Assembly (NCBI GenBank): GCA_002842285.1
Contig: PHCJ01000008.1
Coordinates: 1 to 64,000 of the forward strand
Reading direction: 5' to 3'
From: Betaproteobacteria bacterium HGW-Betaproteobacteria-22
Lineage (GTDB): Bacteria; Pseudomonadota; Gammaproteobacteria; Burkholderiales; Methylophilaceae
DNA length: 64,000 nt
Shown here: piece after piece, positions 19,349 through 30,008 of the stretch
How the letters are laid out: each line of letters opens with the position of its first letter
How positions within the stretch are numbered: the first letter of the stretch is position 1
Notes under the pieces: generated by a model
What the model saw: the letters and a program-made list of their open reading frames with translations, nothing else
What the model was told of the DNA's origin: nothing
Databases searched by the model: none
Made by a program: the position numbers and the translations under genes

Positions 19349-19421
19349 TTTTGATCCATTTTGTTAATCATAAAAGCACTAGCCATTAATGATTAATGGC
19401 TAGTTAGCTTAATTTTGCCAA

Positions 19422-19757
<336 letters not shown>

Positions 19758-19784
19758 TTACTTAAAAAACCTTAGCGCGATTAT

Positions 19785-20687
<903 letters not shown>

Positions 20688-20696
20688 TTAATTAAA

Positions 20697-21098
20697 TTAC
20701 ACGTTTAATTTACTAAGCGCCGCTCCTGAAAACAAGGCCGCCGCCGCCAAACCGGCAATTAGTGCAAACGGCACCAACTGCTCAACTACTTTAAAAATGA
20801 TAAACAATAAAATGATTATCACCAAAATCTTTACTGCTTCCGCTTTTAGCAGATTCACCAATATTGCGGATGCCTCTGTGCTTTGGCTGCTGCGCTTAGC
20901 CACAAGCGATGCGACATAAGCGCCTATAACTACGGTTACACCACCCAGTATCGCAGAAAAGGCTGCATTAACACCAGAGAAAGCCAGCACGGTTAGCGCT
21001 ACCGCCAAGGTTGCAATTAGCTGTATTTTAAGCATTTTGCTAAAAACTTCTGTTGGCTTTAATGCTGACAATGACTTGATCCAGTTAATTTTGAACAC
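20697..21098 (-). CDS. atpI: ATP synthase protein I
   Basis: Small hydrophobic protein (133 residues, four predicted helices) at the head of the atp operon. AtpI proteins assist assembly of the c ring. The sequence is poorly conserved, and the call depends on size, topology and position 30 bp upstream of atpB. Confidence 0.88.
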   Translation of the reverse strand: MFKINWIKSLSALKPTEVFSKMLKIQLIATLAVALTVLAFSGVNAAFSAILGGVTVVIGAYVASLVAKRSSQSTEASAILVNLLKAEAVKILVIIILLFIIFKVVEQLVPFALIAGLAAAALFSGAALSKLNV

Positions 21099-21143
21099 AA
21101 TACCACGCTGCAGCTATAACTACCGTAGCTAGCAAAGACCGCG

Positions 21144-21172
21144 ATTTTGAATTATTACCGCTTTCTAGTCAA
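21144..21172 (-). promoter_or_regulatory. Candidate sigma-70 promoter of the atp operon
   Basis: On the minus strand TTGACT is followed after 17 bp by CAAAAT, ending 46 bp upstream of the atpI start. The -35 is good and the -10 weak. No other likely promoter is seen between parB and atpI. Confidence 0.35.
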
Positions 21173-21220
21173 GCTTTAAGTTGTATCAATTTAGTTACTT
21201 GTTTAAGTAAAATGAAACAC

Positions 21221-22084
21221 TTAGCGTGTAATCTTATGAATAATTTCATCCAGCTGGTCAAGATTGGCGTAGCTGATTTTCAAGGTGCCCGCGCCGTTGC
21301 TACCCGCTTTAATGCTCACCGCAGCCCCTAATTGGTCGCTTAACGTAGCTTGCAGGCGCAAAATATCCTGATCAGCCTTGAGCTTGGTCGCCGCTTTTTT
21401 TTCAGGCTTCACAATTTGTTCATTGAATTTTTTTACTAGATTTTCTGCTTCGCGCACCGATAGATCGTTATAAATAATTTGTTCTGCCAGCATCACTTGC
21501 TGTGCGCCATCCAAACCTATCAACGTGCGCGCGTGGCCCATATCTAATTTGCCTTGCATTAACATTTCCTGCACAGGCACAGTTAAAGACAGCAGACGCA
21601 ATAAATTTGATACTGCGACACGTGAGCGTCCCACAGCCAGCGCTGCTTTTTCATGTGTCATGGCAAATTCATCAATCAGGCGCTTGATGCCTTGCGCTTC
21701 TTCCAGTGGATTTAAGTTCTCACGCTGAATATTCTCAATCAAGGCCATGGCCAGTGCTGACTCATCCGCAATTTCCCGCACCAGCACCGGCACTTCTTTC
21801 AAACCAGCTATCCGGCTCGCACGCCAGCGACGCTCACCGGCAATAATCTCGTACTGCTCATCTGTCAATTGACGCACCAGAATAGGCTGCATAACGCCCT
21901 GAGTTTTGATTGAATCCGCTAAAGTCTGCAGGGCAGTTTCATCCATATAGCTACGCGGCTGATATTTTCCGGGCTGCAACTGCTCAACCTTCAGCATCAG
22001 CAGTGAATCCGCTTCGCCTACACTCCCCATATCACCTGCCAACAGGGCATCCAAACCACGTCCAAGGCCTTTTAACTTAACCAT
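21221..22084 (-). CDS. parB: Chromosome-partitioning protein ParB
   Basis: Binds parS and spreads as a CTP-dependent clamp to segregate the origin. 287 residues: N-terminal KGLGRGLDALL (ParA-stimulating), the GERRWRAS CTP-binding motif, NIQRENLNPLEEA, a central HTH (MTHEKAALAVGRSRVAVSNLLRLLSL), and a C-terminal dimerisation domain. It overlaps parA by 8 bp. Perfect parS sites occur at 26292, 29354 and 37087, all within 16 kb. Confidence 0.96.
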   Translation of the reverse strand: MVKLKGLGRGLDALLAGDMGSVGEADSLLMLKVEQLQPGKYQPRSYMDETALQTLADSIKTQGVMQPILVRQLTDEQYEIIAGERRWRASRIAGLKEVPVLVREIADESALAMALIENIQRENLNPLEEAQGIKRLIDEFAMTHEKAALAVGRSRVAVSNLLRLLSLTVPVQEMLMQGKLDMGHARTLIGLDGAQQVMLAEQIIYNDLSVREAENLVKKFNEQIVKPEKKAATKLKADQDILRLQATLSDQLGAAVSIKAGSNGAGTLKISYANLDQLDEIIHKITR

Positions 22085-22862
22085 GTTTTTTCTCTTTATT
22101 CACATGTTGTTTACTAATAATCTCACGCGCCAATTCCAGATACGCGACAGCACCCTTGGAACTTTTGTCATAACTCAATACTGGCAAGCCATAACTTGGC
22201 GCCTCGGCCAAGCGTATGTTGCGCGGAATCACCGTTTGATAAACCTTATCGCCAAAATGATCAATCAACTGCGCGGATACCTGCTGCGCCAGCATGTTGC
22301 GGTTATCAAACAGGGTTCTTAACAAACCTTCGATTTCCAGCGCTGGGTTTAAATGTGCACGTACTTTTTTAATCGTGTTGACCAGATCCGACAGGCCTTC
22401 CAGGGCATAATACTCGCACTGCATGGGAATCATGACTGCATTGGCTGCTGTCAGTGCGTTCACCGTTACAAGATTCAGAGCAGGGGGGCAGTCTAGCAGC
22501 ACGACATCATAAGCATGGTTTAATTTGGCAATGGCCACCTTCAGGCGGTTTTCCCGGGCAAGTTCATTCACCAACTCGACCTCAGCACCCGCCAACTCTC
22601 GATTAGATGGTGCAATGTCAAAACCGGCTTTCTCGCTCTTAACGATTACCTCCTGTAAAGACTTCTCACCAATCAGCACATGATAAATGCTTAATTTCAA
22701 ATGCGCCTTATCAACACCGCTACCCGTACTCGCATTACCCTGCGGGTCCAAGTCAATCAATAATACACGCTGACCCAAACTCGCGAGGCTTGCCGCCAGA
22801 TTCACACACGTGGTTGTTTTGCCTACACCACCTTTTTGATTGGTAATCGCCAGTATTTTCAT
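22077..22862 (-). CDS. parA: Chromosome-partitioning ATPase ParA
   Basis: Walker-type ATPase that moves ParB-bound origins. 261 residues: deviant Walker A KGGVGKTTT (residues 10-18), the LLIDLDPQGNAS segment, and VLLDCPPALN. It lacks an N-terminal HTH, as expected for chromosomal ParA/Soj. Ten bases downstream of rsmG on the same strand, the usual gidA-gidB-parA-parB order. Confidence 0.97.
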   Translation of the reverse strand: MKILAITNQKGGVGKTTTCVNLAASLASLGQRVLLIDLDPQGNASTGSGVDKAHLKLSIYHVLIGEKSLQEVIVKSEKAGFDIAPSNRELAGAEVELVNELARENRLKVAIAKLNHAYDVVLLDCPPALNLVTVNALTAANAVMIPMQCEYYALEGLSDLVNTIKKVRAHLNPALEIEGLLRTLFDNRNMLAQQVSAQLIDHFGDKVYQTVIPRNIRLAEAPSYGLPVLSYDKSSKGAVAYLELAREIISKQHVNKEKKHG

Positions 22863-22872
22863 TAATGTTTAC

Positions 22873-23550
22873 TCATGTCTCTTGCTTTAACACGATTAAA
22901 TGCCGCTCCGCAACTAAACCTGCCACTTTTAAGGGGATAATCTCACTGGGCTGGATGCCACTCTTTGCAAACTCATGTTCGGGTATCGTGCCCTTCATGG
23001 CCAGCCACTTACCACCTTCTTTTAACAAATGCTTTGTCAATTTCACGAACAGACCAATTTCTGAAAAAGCGCGGGAAGTGATGACATCAAACTTGTCTTT
23101 CATGGCTTGCTCGCCGATTTCTTGCGCTTCAATGCGCCCATGAATGACATCAAGATTAGCCAGGCCAAGCTGCGCTTTTACCTGACGCATGAAACTCACT
23201 TTTTTCAACACCGCATCAATGGCTGTCACCTTTAGCGCAGGCAGGCATATCGCCAGTGGAATGCTAGGCAAACCCGCCCCGGCGCCCACATCAAGTAAGT
23301 GCTCACACTCTATGTGAGGCAACAATGACAAGCTATCAAGAATATGCAATGTCATCATATCCAAGGGATCGCGCACTGCCGTTAAATTATGCACTTGGTT
23401 CCATTTATATATCAGCGCCACATAATCCAGCAATTTTTGCTGTTGTTCCCGGGTTAAATCCAGCCCCATTTCCTGCAGGCCTGCTGCCAGTTTTGTAGCT
23501 AGCTGAGCGCGTACATCCGCTTTTAAATTGGCTGGCATATTACCCGTCAT
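22873..23550 (-). CDS. rsmG: 16S rRNA (guanine-527-N7)-methyltransferase RsmG
   Basis: Methylates G527 of 16S rRNA using S-adenosylmethionine. 225 residues with the SAM-binding motif [17 protein letters not shown] and the following [14 protein letters not shown] acidic-loop segment; the upstream [15 protein letters not shown] block is typical of GidB. Its start overlaps the mnmG stop by four bases. Confidence 0.96.
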   Translation of the reverse strand: MTGNMPANLKADVRAQLATKLAAGLQEMGLDLTREQQQKLLDYVALIYKWNQVHNLTAVRDPLDMMTLHILDSLSLLPHIECEHLLDVGAGAGLPSIPLAICLPALKVTAIDAVLKKVSFMRQVKAQLGLANLDVIHGRIEAQEIGEQAMKDKFDVITSRAFSEIGLFVKLTKHLLKEGGKWLAMKGTIPEHEFAKSGIQPSEIIPLKVAGLVAERHLIVLKQET

Positions 23551-25481
23551 GCCACGTTACCCACATCGGGGGCATTCTGCCCAACCTCATTCTCGCGCAG
23601 TACTTTCATGCGGGATTTGCGCTTTAGGTAAACCAGCAACAATGACACCGCAGCCGGCGTAATGCCTGAAATACGACTGGCCTGCCCAATCGTTTCCGGT
23701 TTATGTGCATTTAACTTTTGCTGCGCTTCTATGGGCAGTCCGTGAATCTCTCGATAATCCATGTCTGCCGGCAGCTTGGTATTTTCCTGACCTCGGCTAC
23801 GCGCCACCTCATCGGCCTGACGGTCGATATACCCTTGGTATTTTGCCGCAATCTCCACCTGCTCCCGCACTGCCGGATTTAACTCCCCCAGCCCGTCGGC
23901 TCTCAAGGTGAGGAGGGCGTCATAACTCACTTCCGGGCGACGCAATAATTCAAACAAACTATACTCATGCTCCAAAGGCTTACCAAAAAGCGCCTGCATG
24001 CAATCTGCACTTAAACTTGCGGGTTGTACGAAGGTCTTTTTCAGGCGCTCCTGTTCACGCAGAATCGCCTCTTTTTTGCGGCTAAACGCCTCCCAACGCA
24101 CGTCATCCACCAACCCTAATTTGCGGCCAGTTTCAGTCAGGCGCATATCGGCATTATCCTCACGCAACTGCAAACGGTATTCCGCGCGGCTGGTAAACAT
24201 GCGGTAAGGCTCGCTGACGCCACGTGTAATCAAATCATCTACCAACACGCCTAAATAAGCCTCATCACGTGCGGGACACCAGGCCTCTTTTTCCTGCACA
24301 TATAAAGCGGCGTTCGCCCCTGCCAGCAAACCTTGCGCCGCGGCTTCTTCATAGCCTGTAGTACCATTAATCTGGCCCGCAAAAAACAAACCTTTCACGG
24401 TTTTGGTTTCTAGACTGGCCTTTAAGCCGCGCGGATCGTAATAATCGTACTCAATCGCATAACCGGGGCGCAAAATGTGCGCATTCTCTAAACCGCGTAC
24501 CGAACGCACCAGCGCCAGCTGAATATCAAAAGGCAAACTGGTCGAGATACCATTCGGATAAATCTCGTTGGTTGCCAAACCTTCTGGTTCCAGAAAAATC
24601 TGGTGCGAATCTTTATCGGCAAAGCGATGAATCTTATCCTCGACACTTGGACAGTAACGTGGCCCCACACCTTCAATCACACCGGTATACATCGGTGAGC
24701 GATCTAAACCGCTGCGAATAATCTCGTGCGTACGCGCATTGGTATGTGTTATCCAGCACGGCAGCTGTGTGGGATGTTGCGCCGCGTTTCCCATAAATGA
24801 AAATACCGGCACCGGATCATCGCCCGGCTGCACCGTCATCACAGAATAATCTATGGTTCGGCCGTCAATACGCGGCGGCGTGCCCGTTTTTAAACGCCCA
24901 GCGGGTAAGCCGATTTCACGCAAACGCGCTGCAAGCGAGATGGCAGGGGGGTCGCCTGCGCGCCCGGCACTATAATTTTGCAGACCCACATGCACCAAGC
25001 CACCCAGAAATGTGCCGGCAGTGAGTACAACTGACTTTGCCGCAAAACGCAACCCTATTTGCGTCACCACGCCTGCCGCTCTATCGCCTTGCAGTATGAT
25101 GTCATCCACCGCCTGCTGAAACAACCATAGGTTAGGCTGATTTTCTAAACGGTGGCGAATCGCAGCCTTATATAAAACGCGGTCTGCCTGTGCACGTGTA
25201 GCGCGAACGGCAGGCCCTTTACTGGAGTTCAAAATGCGAAACTGAATACCGCCCTCATCCGTCGCGGCCGCCATTGCGCCGCCTAGCGCGTCTATTTCTT
25301 TGACTAAATGCCCTTTACCTATCCCCCCGATGCTGGGGTTACATGACATTTGCCCCAATGTTTCGATGTTGTGCGTAAGCAATAAGGTTTTTTGCCCCAT
25401 ACGCGCAGCGGCCAGCGCAGCCTCGGTGCCGGCATGGCCGCCACCAACAACAATCACATCAAAAATATCAGGATAATCCAT
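23547..25481 (-). CDS. mnmG: tRNA uridine-5-carboxymethylaminomethyl modification enzyme MnmG
   Basis: FAD enzyme that, with MnmE, modifies the wobble uridine of several tRNAs. 644 residues starting with the dinucleotide-binding motif [21 protein letters not shown], then the family blocks [14 protein letters not shown] and [16 protein letters not shown], with a C-terminal helical domain. It is first of the mnmG-rsmG-parA-parB group; its partner mnmE lies 4.5 kb away on the same strand. Confidence 0.97.
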   Translation of the reverse strand: MDYPDIFDVIVVGGGHAGTEAALAAARMGQKTLLLTHNIETLGQMSCNPSIGGIGKGHLVKEIDALGGAMAAATDEGGIQFRILNSSKGPAVRATRAQADRVLYKAAIRHRLENQPNLWLFQQAVDDIILQGDRAAGVVTQIGLRFAAKSVVLTAGTFLGGLVHVGLQNYSAGRAGDPPAISLAARLREIGLPAGRLKTGTPPRIDGRTIDYSVMTVQPGDDPVPVFSFMGNAAQHPTQLPCWITHTNARTHEIIRSGLDRSPMYTGVIEGVGPRYCPSVEDKIHRFADKDSHQIFLEPEGLATNEIYPNGISTSLPFDIQLALVRSVRGLENAHILRPGYAIEYDYYDPRGLKASLETKTVKGLFFAGQINGTTGYEEAAAQGLLAGANAALYVQEKEAWCPARDEAYLGVLVDDLITRGVSEPYRMFTSRAEYRLQLREDNADMRLTETGRKLGLVDDVRWEAFSRKKEAILREQERLKKTFVQPASLSADCMQALFGKPLEHEYSLFELLRRPEVSYDALLTLRADGLGELNPAVREQVEIAAKYQGYIDRQADEVARSRGQENTKLPADMDYREIHGLPIEAQQKLNAHKPETIGQASRISGITPAAVSLLLVYLKRKSRMKVLRENEVGQNAPDVGNVA

Positions 25482-25814
25482 GGGTTAAATTCTACAATCC
25501 AAAATGCCAAGCTAGATTTTATGGTTCACTAAATTTCATGGTTCAAAAGTTACGGTGCAATCAAAAAAAACCGTCACCGCTCAAGAGGTAGAAGTTTAAC
25601 TTAAACTCTCGCTCAGGTCATGCGCAACACTACTTTTAGTGCTTATTTTTTGCACAAACATAAGCGCATTACAACATCGTCATACATTCTTAACAAAATT
25701 GGCATACAATAACCGTTAATCGCTTTAATCTAGGTCAAATTAGTTTAGAATTAGGCAAGTTACAATAATCTTAAAATTGCTACTTTAATTATTAATATAC
25801 TTATGGAGATTTAT
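25482..25814. other. Divergent intergenic region mnmG / cytochrome c''
   Basis: About 330 bp of AT-rich sequence between divergent genes. It should hold the promoters of both, but I could not choose a convincing hexamer pair. The Shine-Dalgarno site GGAG precedes the cytochrome ATG at 25815. No ORF, repeat or RNA is recognisable. Confidence 0.5.
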
Positions 25815-26267
25815 ATGAAAACATTCAACATCGCATTAGCTGCCATGTTTGGTTTTGCCGCTTTTACTGCCCAAGCCGCAGAGAAATCAAGCATCACCAA
25901 CGCTGAAGCGCTCACAAAAAAATATGTCACCATTGCACAAACGGTGAATCCTGAGTTCGTATCTTCAGTGACTGAAGGCAAAATATTCTTTAACCGTAAA
26001 TTTAAATTGAGCAGTGGCAAAGAAGCCGCCTGCGCTTCATGCCACACACAAAATCCGGCTGACCAGGGTAAAAATATCATTACCGGCAAAACTATCGCCC
26101 CGCTTTCTCCGGCAGTGAATAACAAACGCTTTAGAAGCCTGGACAAAGTTGAAGAGAAATTTACAGAACACTGTAATGAAATTTTAGGTACTGATTGCAC
26201 GGCCGCAGAAAAAGCAAACTACATTGTTTATCTTTTAACTGAAAGAACACCAACAGCTAAGAAATAA
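25815..26267 (+). CDS. cycA: Cytochrome c'' / SHP-type mono-haem cytochrome c (DUF1924)
   Basis: Exported 150-residue protein: signal peptide (about 1-22, AQAAE cleavage) and one haem c site, CASCH, in FKLSSGKEAACASCHTQNPAD. From memory it closely resembles cytochrome c'' of Methylophilus methylotrophus, including FFNRKFK, GKEAACASCHT, GKNI.TGK and the HCN.ILG.DC block whose cysteines form a disulfide. That protein changes haem spin state and loses a His ligand on reduction; relatives (SHP) bind O2 or NO. The physiological role is unsettled. I took the ATG at 25815, 9 bp after a GGAG, over one at 25803. It is followed at once by a terminator built on a parS site. Confidence 0.85.
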   Translation: MKTFNIALAAMFGFAAFTAQAAEKSSITNAEALTKKYVTIAQTVNPEFVSSVTEGKIFFNRKFKLSSGKEAACASCHTQNPADQGKNIITGKTIAPLSPAVNNKRFRSLDKVEEKFTEHCNEILGTDCTAAEKANYIVYLLTERTPTAKK

Positions 26268-26282
26268 TCAGCCAGCGTTATT

Positions 26283-26318
26283 AAAAAGCAGTGTTTCACG
26301 TGAAACACTGCTTTTTTT
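26283..26318 (+). terminator. parS site 1 embedded in a perfect-palindrome terminator
   Basis: 26292-26307 is the consensus parS TGTTTCACGTGAAACA. The dyad continues outward to 17 bp per arm (26283-26316, AAAAAGCAG...CTGCTTTTT) and is followed by T residues to 26318, so the RNA would form a U-tailed hairpin 15 bp after the cytochrome stop codon. The site therefore appears to act both as ParB loading site and as terminator. Confidence 0.85.
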
Positions 26319-26350
26319 ACGCCTAGATTTTCACCTGCATAAAAGTTAAA

Positions 26351-26385
26351 GTAGCCTCGATTTCACTGCGTTACATCGAGACTAC
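26351..26385. repeat. REP-like hairpin
   Basis: GTAGCCTCGAT and ATCGAGACTAC pair in 10 of 11 positions across a 13-base loop. The pattern resembles GTAG-type REP sequences found between genes in many proteobacteria. It lies between the cytochrome terminator and the end of the restriction-modification gene. Confidence 0.55.
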
Positions 26386-26409
26386 CAGATCGACGGTATC
26401 TCGGCGTGC

Positions 26410-29301
26410 TTAAATTTTTCTACGCGCCTTCTTCAGTTTATCCGCAACCGGCAACAAACTGGTGATTTTTTGATACCGCTCAAACAAAAACGCCACGCGC
26501 GCGGCATCTGTGTTTGCACCTTTGTAACCATACGCCGCATCCACCGCTTTATCTAACGCCTGATGCGCTTTGAGCAGATTCGCCGGCATAGTCAGCGGAT
26601 CGTACAAATCCGCCAGTGAGGCATTGGGGTGGGCGGCACGCGCATCCAGCACCGCTTGCGCGGCAGCTTCTATGTTTTGGTAGTAGCGCAATTCATTGCG
26701 CAAAGGAGTGATGGTTGCCCCATCGCTATTCGCGATCTGAAGATCGCTCCTACAATCTGGCCACGGGAAGTTGTTGTAAACAATGCCAGCCGAATATCGA
26801 TAACGACTTTCCAATCGCCCGCAAACAGCACGCACCCAAGAGTTATGCATATTCGAAGTTAGAATGCCGAAACTAAAAAGTGTGGCCTCTGGAATAATAT
26901 AAATTTGATTTGATGCGATAACTTTAGCATCTAGAAATGCTATTGGAATATAGGTTCGCCTTTCAGAAGAGACAGTAGGAAAGGCTAAATAATTTGAATC
27001 AGGCTGTCGAATTTCAGCAAACAATGCAGGCGTCGTAGCTAAATTTTGAGTGGTTTTTCTATTGCTATTTTTACGCCAAATTTGCACTGCCTCAATACGT
27101 TTAAGCACTACCGGCATTGATGATAAAACTTGAGGCTCAGCGTCACGAAGCCATAAACAGTATCGAGCCTGATTTCTAATCAATTCTTGACCACCAACGA
27201 ATGGTCTGATGTAATTCTCAGCGTTTTTGTATAAACCAATAAGCTCTAACCTCTCTTCAGGTGACAAAGTATAATTTCCATCATCAAGCGCAAAACTTCC
27301 ATACCTAACTTCCGGAACATTACTTATTGGAAATGACGAGCTACTTAACAATAAATCGGTAGCATCTACAAGATAAGGGTTGATATTGCCAGCCTTTACT
27401 GCATGTGGCTCGCCCTTAATATCATCATATTCATAAATCGTTTTGTCTGCTACATCCTGCAAACCAAAACCAATAATCACGCAATGCACAGCGGCTTTGC
27501 CTCTTGCTTCATTGCTCCAACTAAACGTGCGGTGTGCAAAGTGAATTTTAATGCCTTGTGCCAACATCCAGCCCCACAACACACCCACTTGCTCGCCTTG
27601 GGTGATGCTGTTAGTGGAAACAAACGCGCACTTGATTCCAGACGCTCCGTCCCCTGATCCTGTCGAAGGGGGCGCATCATTTATAGCCAAAGTTTTAGTA
27701 TTCGCAATCCCGTCGACAGGCTCAGGGAACGCGTTGCTGTGCATATACCGCGCTGCTTTAATATACCAAGCCGCTACAAAATCCAGCAAGCCTGCATTTT
27801 TAATATCACCGCACACCAATTGCATATCCGATTTTTGTGCTGTACTTTGTTCCTTTTTACCTAAAAACGGCGGGTTACCCAGCACATAACTGCAACGCGC
27901 TGGTGGCAACACGCTTGCCCAATCGGTTTGCAGGGCATTGCCACACACAATGTGCGGCGTGGCTTTGAGCGGGATTCTTGCAAAATAAGCGCCGAACTCT
28001 TCAGAGATTTTCATATTCATCTGGTGGTCGGTCAGCCATAGCGCAACCTGCGCGATTTGCGCGGGGAACTCTTCAATCTCGATGCCATAAAATTGGTCAA
28101 CATCGATGTTAATTAAAGTTTGCACATCCAGCACCTGCTGGCCGCTTTCACGGCTGGCGCGTAATACTTCTAACTCTAGCAGGCGTAGCTCTCTATAAGT
28201 AATGACCAAAAAGTTGCCGCAACCGCAGGCAGGGTCAAAAAATGTGAGGCTGCGTAGTTTTTTATGAAACTCAAACAGGCGGTTTTTATTACCTTTTATT
28301 TTTTCAAATTCAGTCCATAGCGCATCTAAAAATAAGGGCTTAATCAGTTTTAAGATATTTTCTTCACTAGTGTAATGTGCGCCTAGATTGCGTCGCGCTT
28401 CGCTATCCATAATGCTCTGAAACAAACTGCCAAAGATGGCAGGGGAGATTAAGCTCCAATCCAGCGCGCATAAATCCAGCAGGGCTTCGCGCATTTTGCT
28501 GTCAAACTGGGCGGGCGGTAGCGTTTCGGAAAATAGTTTGCCGTTAATGTATGGAAAAGCACTCAGGCTTTCATCCAGATTGGTCAGGCGTTTTTCTGGC
28601 GCTTGATTTAGCACATAAAACAAGCTGGCGAGGTGGTGCGCCAAGTCACTGCCATCTGCGGCTGTTTTGGCTTCAATGTAATCTTGAAATAAACGCTTTT
28701 CAAAGATGGTGGTGTCCTCGCTAAACAAACAAAATAGCAAGCGCACCAAATAGACTTCTAACGCATGCCCGGTATAACCTACGCCTTTGAGTGCATCGTG
28801 TAGCTTACCCATGCGTTCTGCGGCTTTGATATTGATAGGGTCTTGCGCCTTGATAACCTGCGTTTGATACCCAGCAATAAAACCAAATGATTTTACGTTT
28901 TGGTATAAATCTTTAAGCAAAAATTCAGTAATGCACCCTGTGCTTAAATCATGCAACTGAAAACGCTGAAAATCACACACCAGCACATAGCGCGGAACAT
29001 CACGCTCTTTAATGCCAGAAAAATAATCAATGGCTTGGTTATAAGCACGCTTGAGGTCTTTACCGCGTGATTTCATTTCTACCAATAATATGCCAGGCCA
29101 AAATAAATCCACATAACCATCGTTACCGCCATGTTTTTTAACCGCATGCTCAAAGGTGGCCACACGCTTATTAGTGATACCGAATACTTCAAAAAAACCG
29201 ATCAAAAAAGGTTTCGCTTGGCTGTCTTCATTGGCGGCATCATGCCACTCTTTAGCAAAAGCATTTGCGCGGGTTTTAATTTCGTTCCAAGACAGAGCCA
29301 T
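26410..29301 (-). CDS. MmeI-like (type IIL/IIG) restriction-modification enzyme
   Basis: Single-chain endonuclease and DNA adenine methyltransferase, 963 residues. The N-terminus MALSWNEIKTRANAFAKEW is that of the MmeI family. The nuclease has D65 and E75-x-K77 (VDLFWPGILLVEMKSRG). A helical connector follows, then methyltransferase motif I (FFDPACGCGNFLV) and motif IV (VLGNPPFLGK), and a C-terminal target-recognition domain that sets one specificity for cutting and methylation. I chose the ATG at 29299-29301; in-frame codons upstream run into parS site 2 (translated as MFHVKH) and are not real. Between motif IV and FVSTNSITQGEQ lie some 36 extra residues that look like a translated palindromic repeat. 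Confidence 0.88.
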   Translation of the reverse strand: MALSWNEIKTRANAFAKEWHDAANEDSQAKPFLIGFFEVFGITNKRVATFEHAVKKHGGNDGYVDLFWPGILLVEMKSRGKDLKRAYNQAIDYFSGIKERDVPRYVLVCDFQRFQLHDLSTGCITEFLLKDLYQNVKSFGFIAGYQTQVIKAQDPINIKAAERMGKLHDALKGVGYTGHALEVYLVRLLFCLFSEDTTIFEKRLFQDYIEAKTAADGSDLAHHLASLFYVLNQAPEKRLTNLDESLSAFPYINGKLFSETLPPAQFDSKMREALLDLCALDWSLISPAIFGSLFQSIMDSEARRNLGAHYTSEENILKLIKPLFLDALWTEFEKIKGNKNRLFEFHKKLRSLTFFDPACGCGNFLVITYRELRLLELEVLRASRESGQQVLDVQTLINIDVDQFYGIEIEEFPAQIAQVALWLTDHQMNMKISEEFGAYFARIPLKATPHIVCGNALQTDWASVLPPARCSYVLGNPPFLGKKEQSTAQKSDMQLVCGDIKNAGLLDFVAAWYIKAARYMHSNAFPEPVDGIANTKTLAINDAPPSTGSGDGASGIKCAFVSTNSITQGEQVGVLWGWMLAQGIKIHFAHRTFSWSNEARGKAAVHCVIIGFGLQDVADKTIYEYDDIKGEPHAVKAGNINPYLVDATDLLLSSSSFPISNVPEVRYGSFALDDGNYTLSPEERLELIGLYKNAENYIRPFVGGQELIRNQARYCLWLRDAEPQVLSSMPVVLKRIEAVQIWRKNSNRKTTQNLATTPALFAEIRQPDSNYLAFPTVSSERRTYIPIAFLDAKVIASNQIYIIPEATLFSFGILTSNMHNSWVRAVCGRLESRYRYSAGIVYNNFPWPDCRSDLQIANSDGATITPLRNELRYYQNIEAAAQAVLDARAAHPNASLADLYDPLTMPANLLKAHQALDKAVDAAYGYKGANTDAARVAFLFERYQKITSLLPVADKLKKARRKI
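27636..27743. repeat. Palindromic repeat inserted in frame in the restriction-modification gene
   Basis: Arms 27651-27672 (CCCCTGATCCTGTCGAAGGG..) and 27709-27728 (CCCGTCGACAGGCTCAGGGA) are inverted copies around a spacer of about 37 bp. They match the common dispersed repeat CCTGAGCCTGTCGAAGGG. Their translation gives FPEPVDG and PPSTGSGDG in a stretch foreign to the enzyme family, and the frame is kept. Confidence 0.65.
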
Positions 29302-29353
29302 ATTGTAATCAAGCGTTTTTATTAGTGGTTTAAAGTATACACCGCATATAGTG

Positions 29354-29369
29354 TGTTTCACGTGAAACA
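29354..29369. promoter_or_regulatory. parS site 2
   Basis: Perfect TGTTTCACGTGAAACA in the 249-bp gap between the divergent restriction-modification and yegP genes. Target of ParB encoded at 21221-22084. Confidence 0.93.
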
Positions 29370-29467
29370 CCGATTTTTAACGGCCAGTATTTAATATCTA
29401 ATCTAGGGCGATTAAAAATAAAAAATTTACAATAATTTACAATGGGTTTGCGTATTCGCTTTTACTA

Positions 29468-29497
29468 TTGACGAATAAGCATGAGCGCACTTATAGT
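29468..29497 (+). promoter_or_regulatory. Candidate sigma-70 promoter of yegP
   Basis: TTGACG, an 18-bp spacer and TATAGT, ending 54 bp before the chosen ATG. Confidence 0.45.
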
Positions 29498-29550
29498 GTT
29501 GCAAGCAAGACGCACTTGTTTTGTCGTTATTTATTACTTGGGAGCATTTT

Positions 29551-29886
29551 ATGGCGGGTAAATTTGAATTAAAAGTAGCAAAAAGTGGTCAGTTCCATTT
29601 CAACTTGTTGGCCAGCAATGGGCAAGTTATTTTGCAGTCAGAAATGTACGAAAGCAAAGCCAGCGCACAAAATGGCATTGCCTCAATTCAAAAAAATGCC
29701 GCGGACGATGCGCGTTATGAGCGCCTGGTATCAAAATCTGACAAACCCTATTTTGTGTTAAAAGCGGCTAATCATCAGATTATCGGGCAAAGCCAGCTAT
29801 ACGAAAGTGTTGCTTCACGCGACAACGGGATTGAGTCTGTTAAGAAAAATGCGCCTGAGGCCACAATTGTAGATTTGACCGCATAA
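29551..29886 (+). CDS. yegP: YegP/UPF0339 (DUF1508) tandem-repeat protein
   Basis: Small cytoplasmic protein of 111 residues made of two DUF1508 units (about 4-52 and 55-102), each with the pattern F.L....G..I..S..Y.S..S..NGI.S...NA. Members of this family lack an established biochemical function. The ATG at 29551 follows GGGAG at 7 bp; an upstream in-frame ATG at 29521 lacks a site. It stands alone between parS site 2 and mnmE. Confidence 0.85.
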   Translation: MAGKFELKVAKSGQFHFNLLASNGQVILQSEMYESKASAQNGIASIQKNAADDARYERLVSKSDKPYFVLKAANHQIIGQSQLYESVASRDNGIESVKKNAPEATIVDLTA

Positions 29887-30008
29887 CTCAGAGTGTATTG
29901 CTAACGCGAAATTGGGCGGGTTAAACTAATACTCGCCCAAAAAAACTTGGCCAAAGCAAACTCGCTTAAATTTCACCACACCTGTCATGGCTGGGCAACT
30001 TTTGAGTA

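Noticed and set aside
29302..29370. Upstream extension of the restriction-modification gene to 29370
   Set aside because: The extra residues (MFHVKH...) are the translation of parS site 2; MmeI-family proteins start at the MALSW Met.
29912..29940. Hairpin TTGGGCGGGT/ACTCGCCCAA between yegP and mnmE
   Set aside because: Not called a terminator: A residues follow on the plus strand, and on the minus strand the T run precedes the stem instead of following it. It may still be a weak 3' structure.
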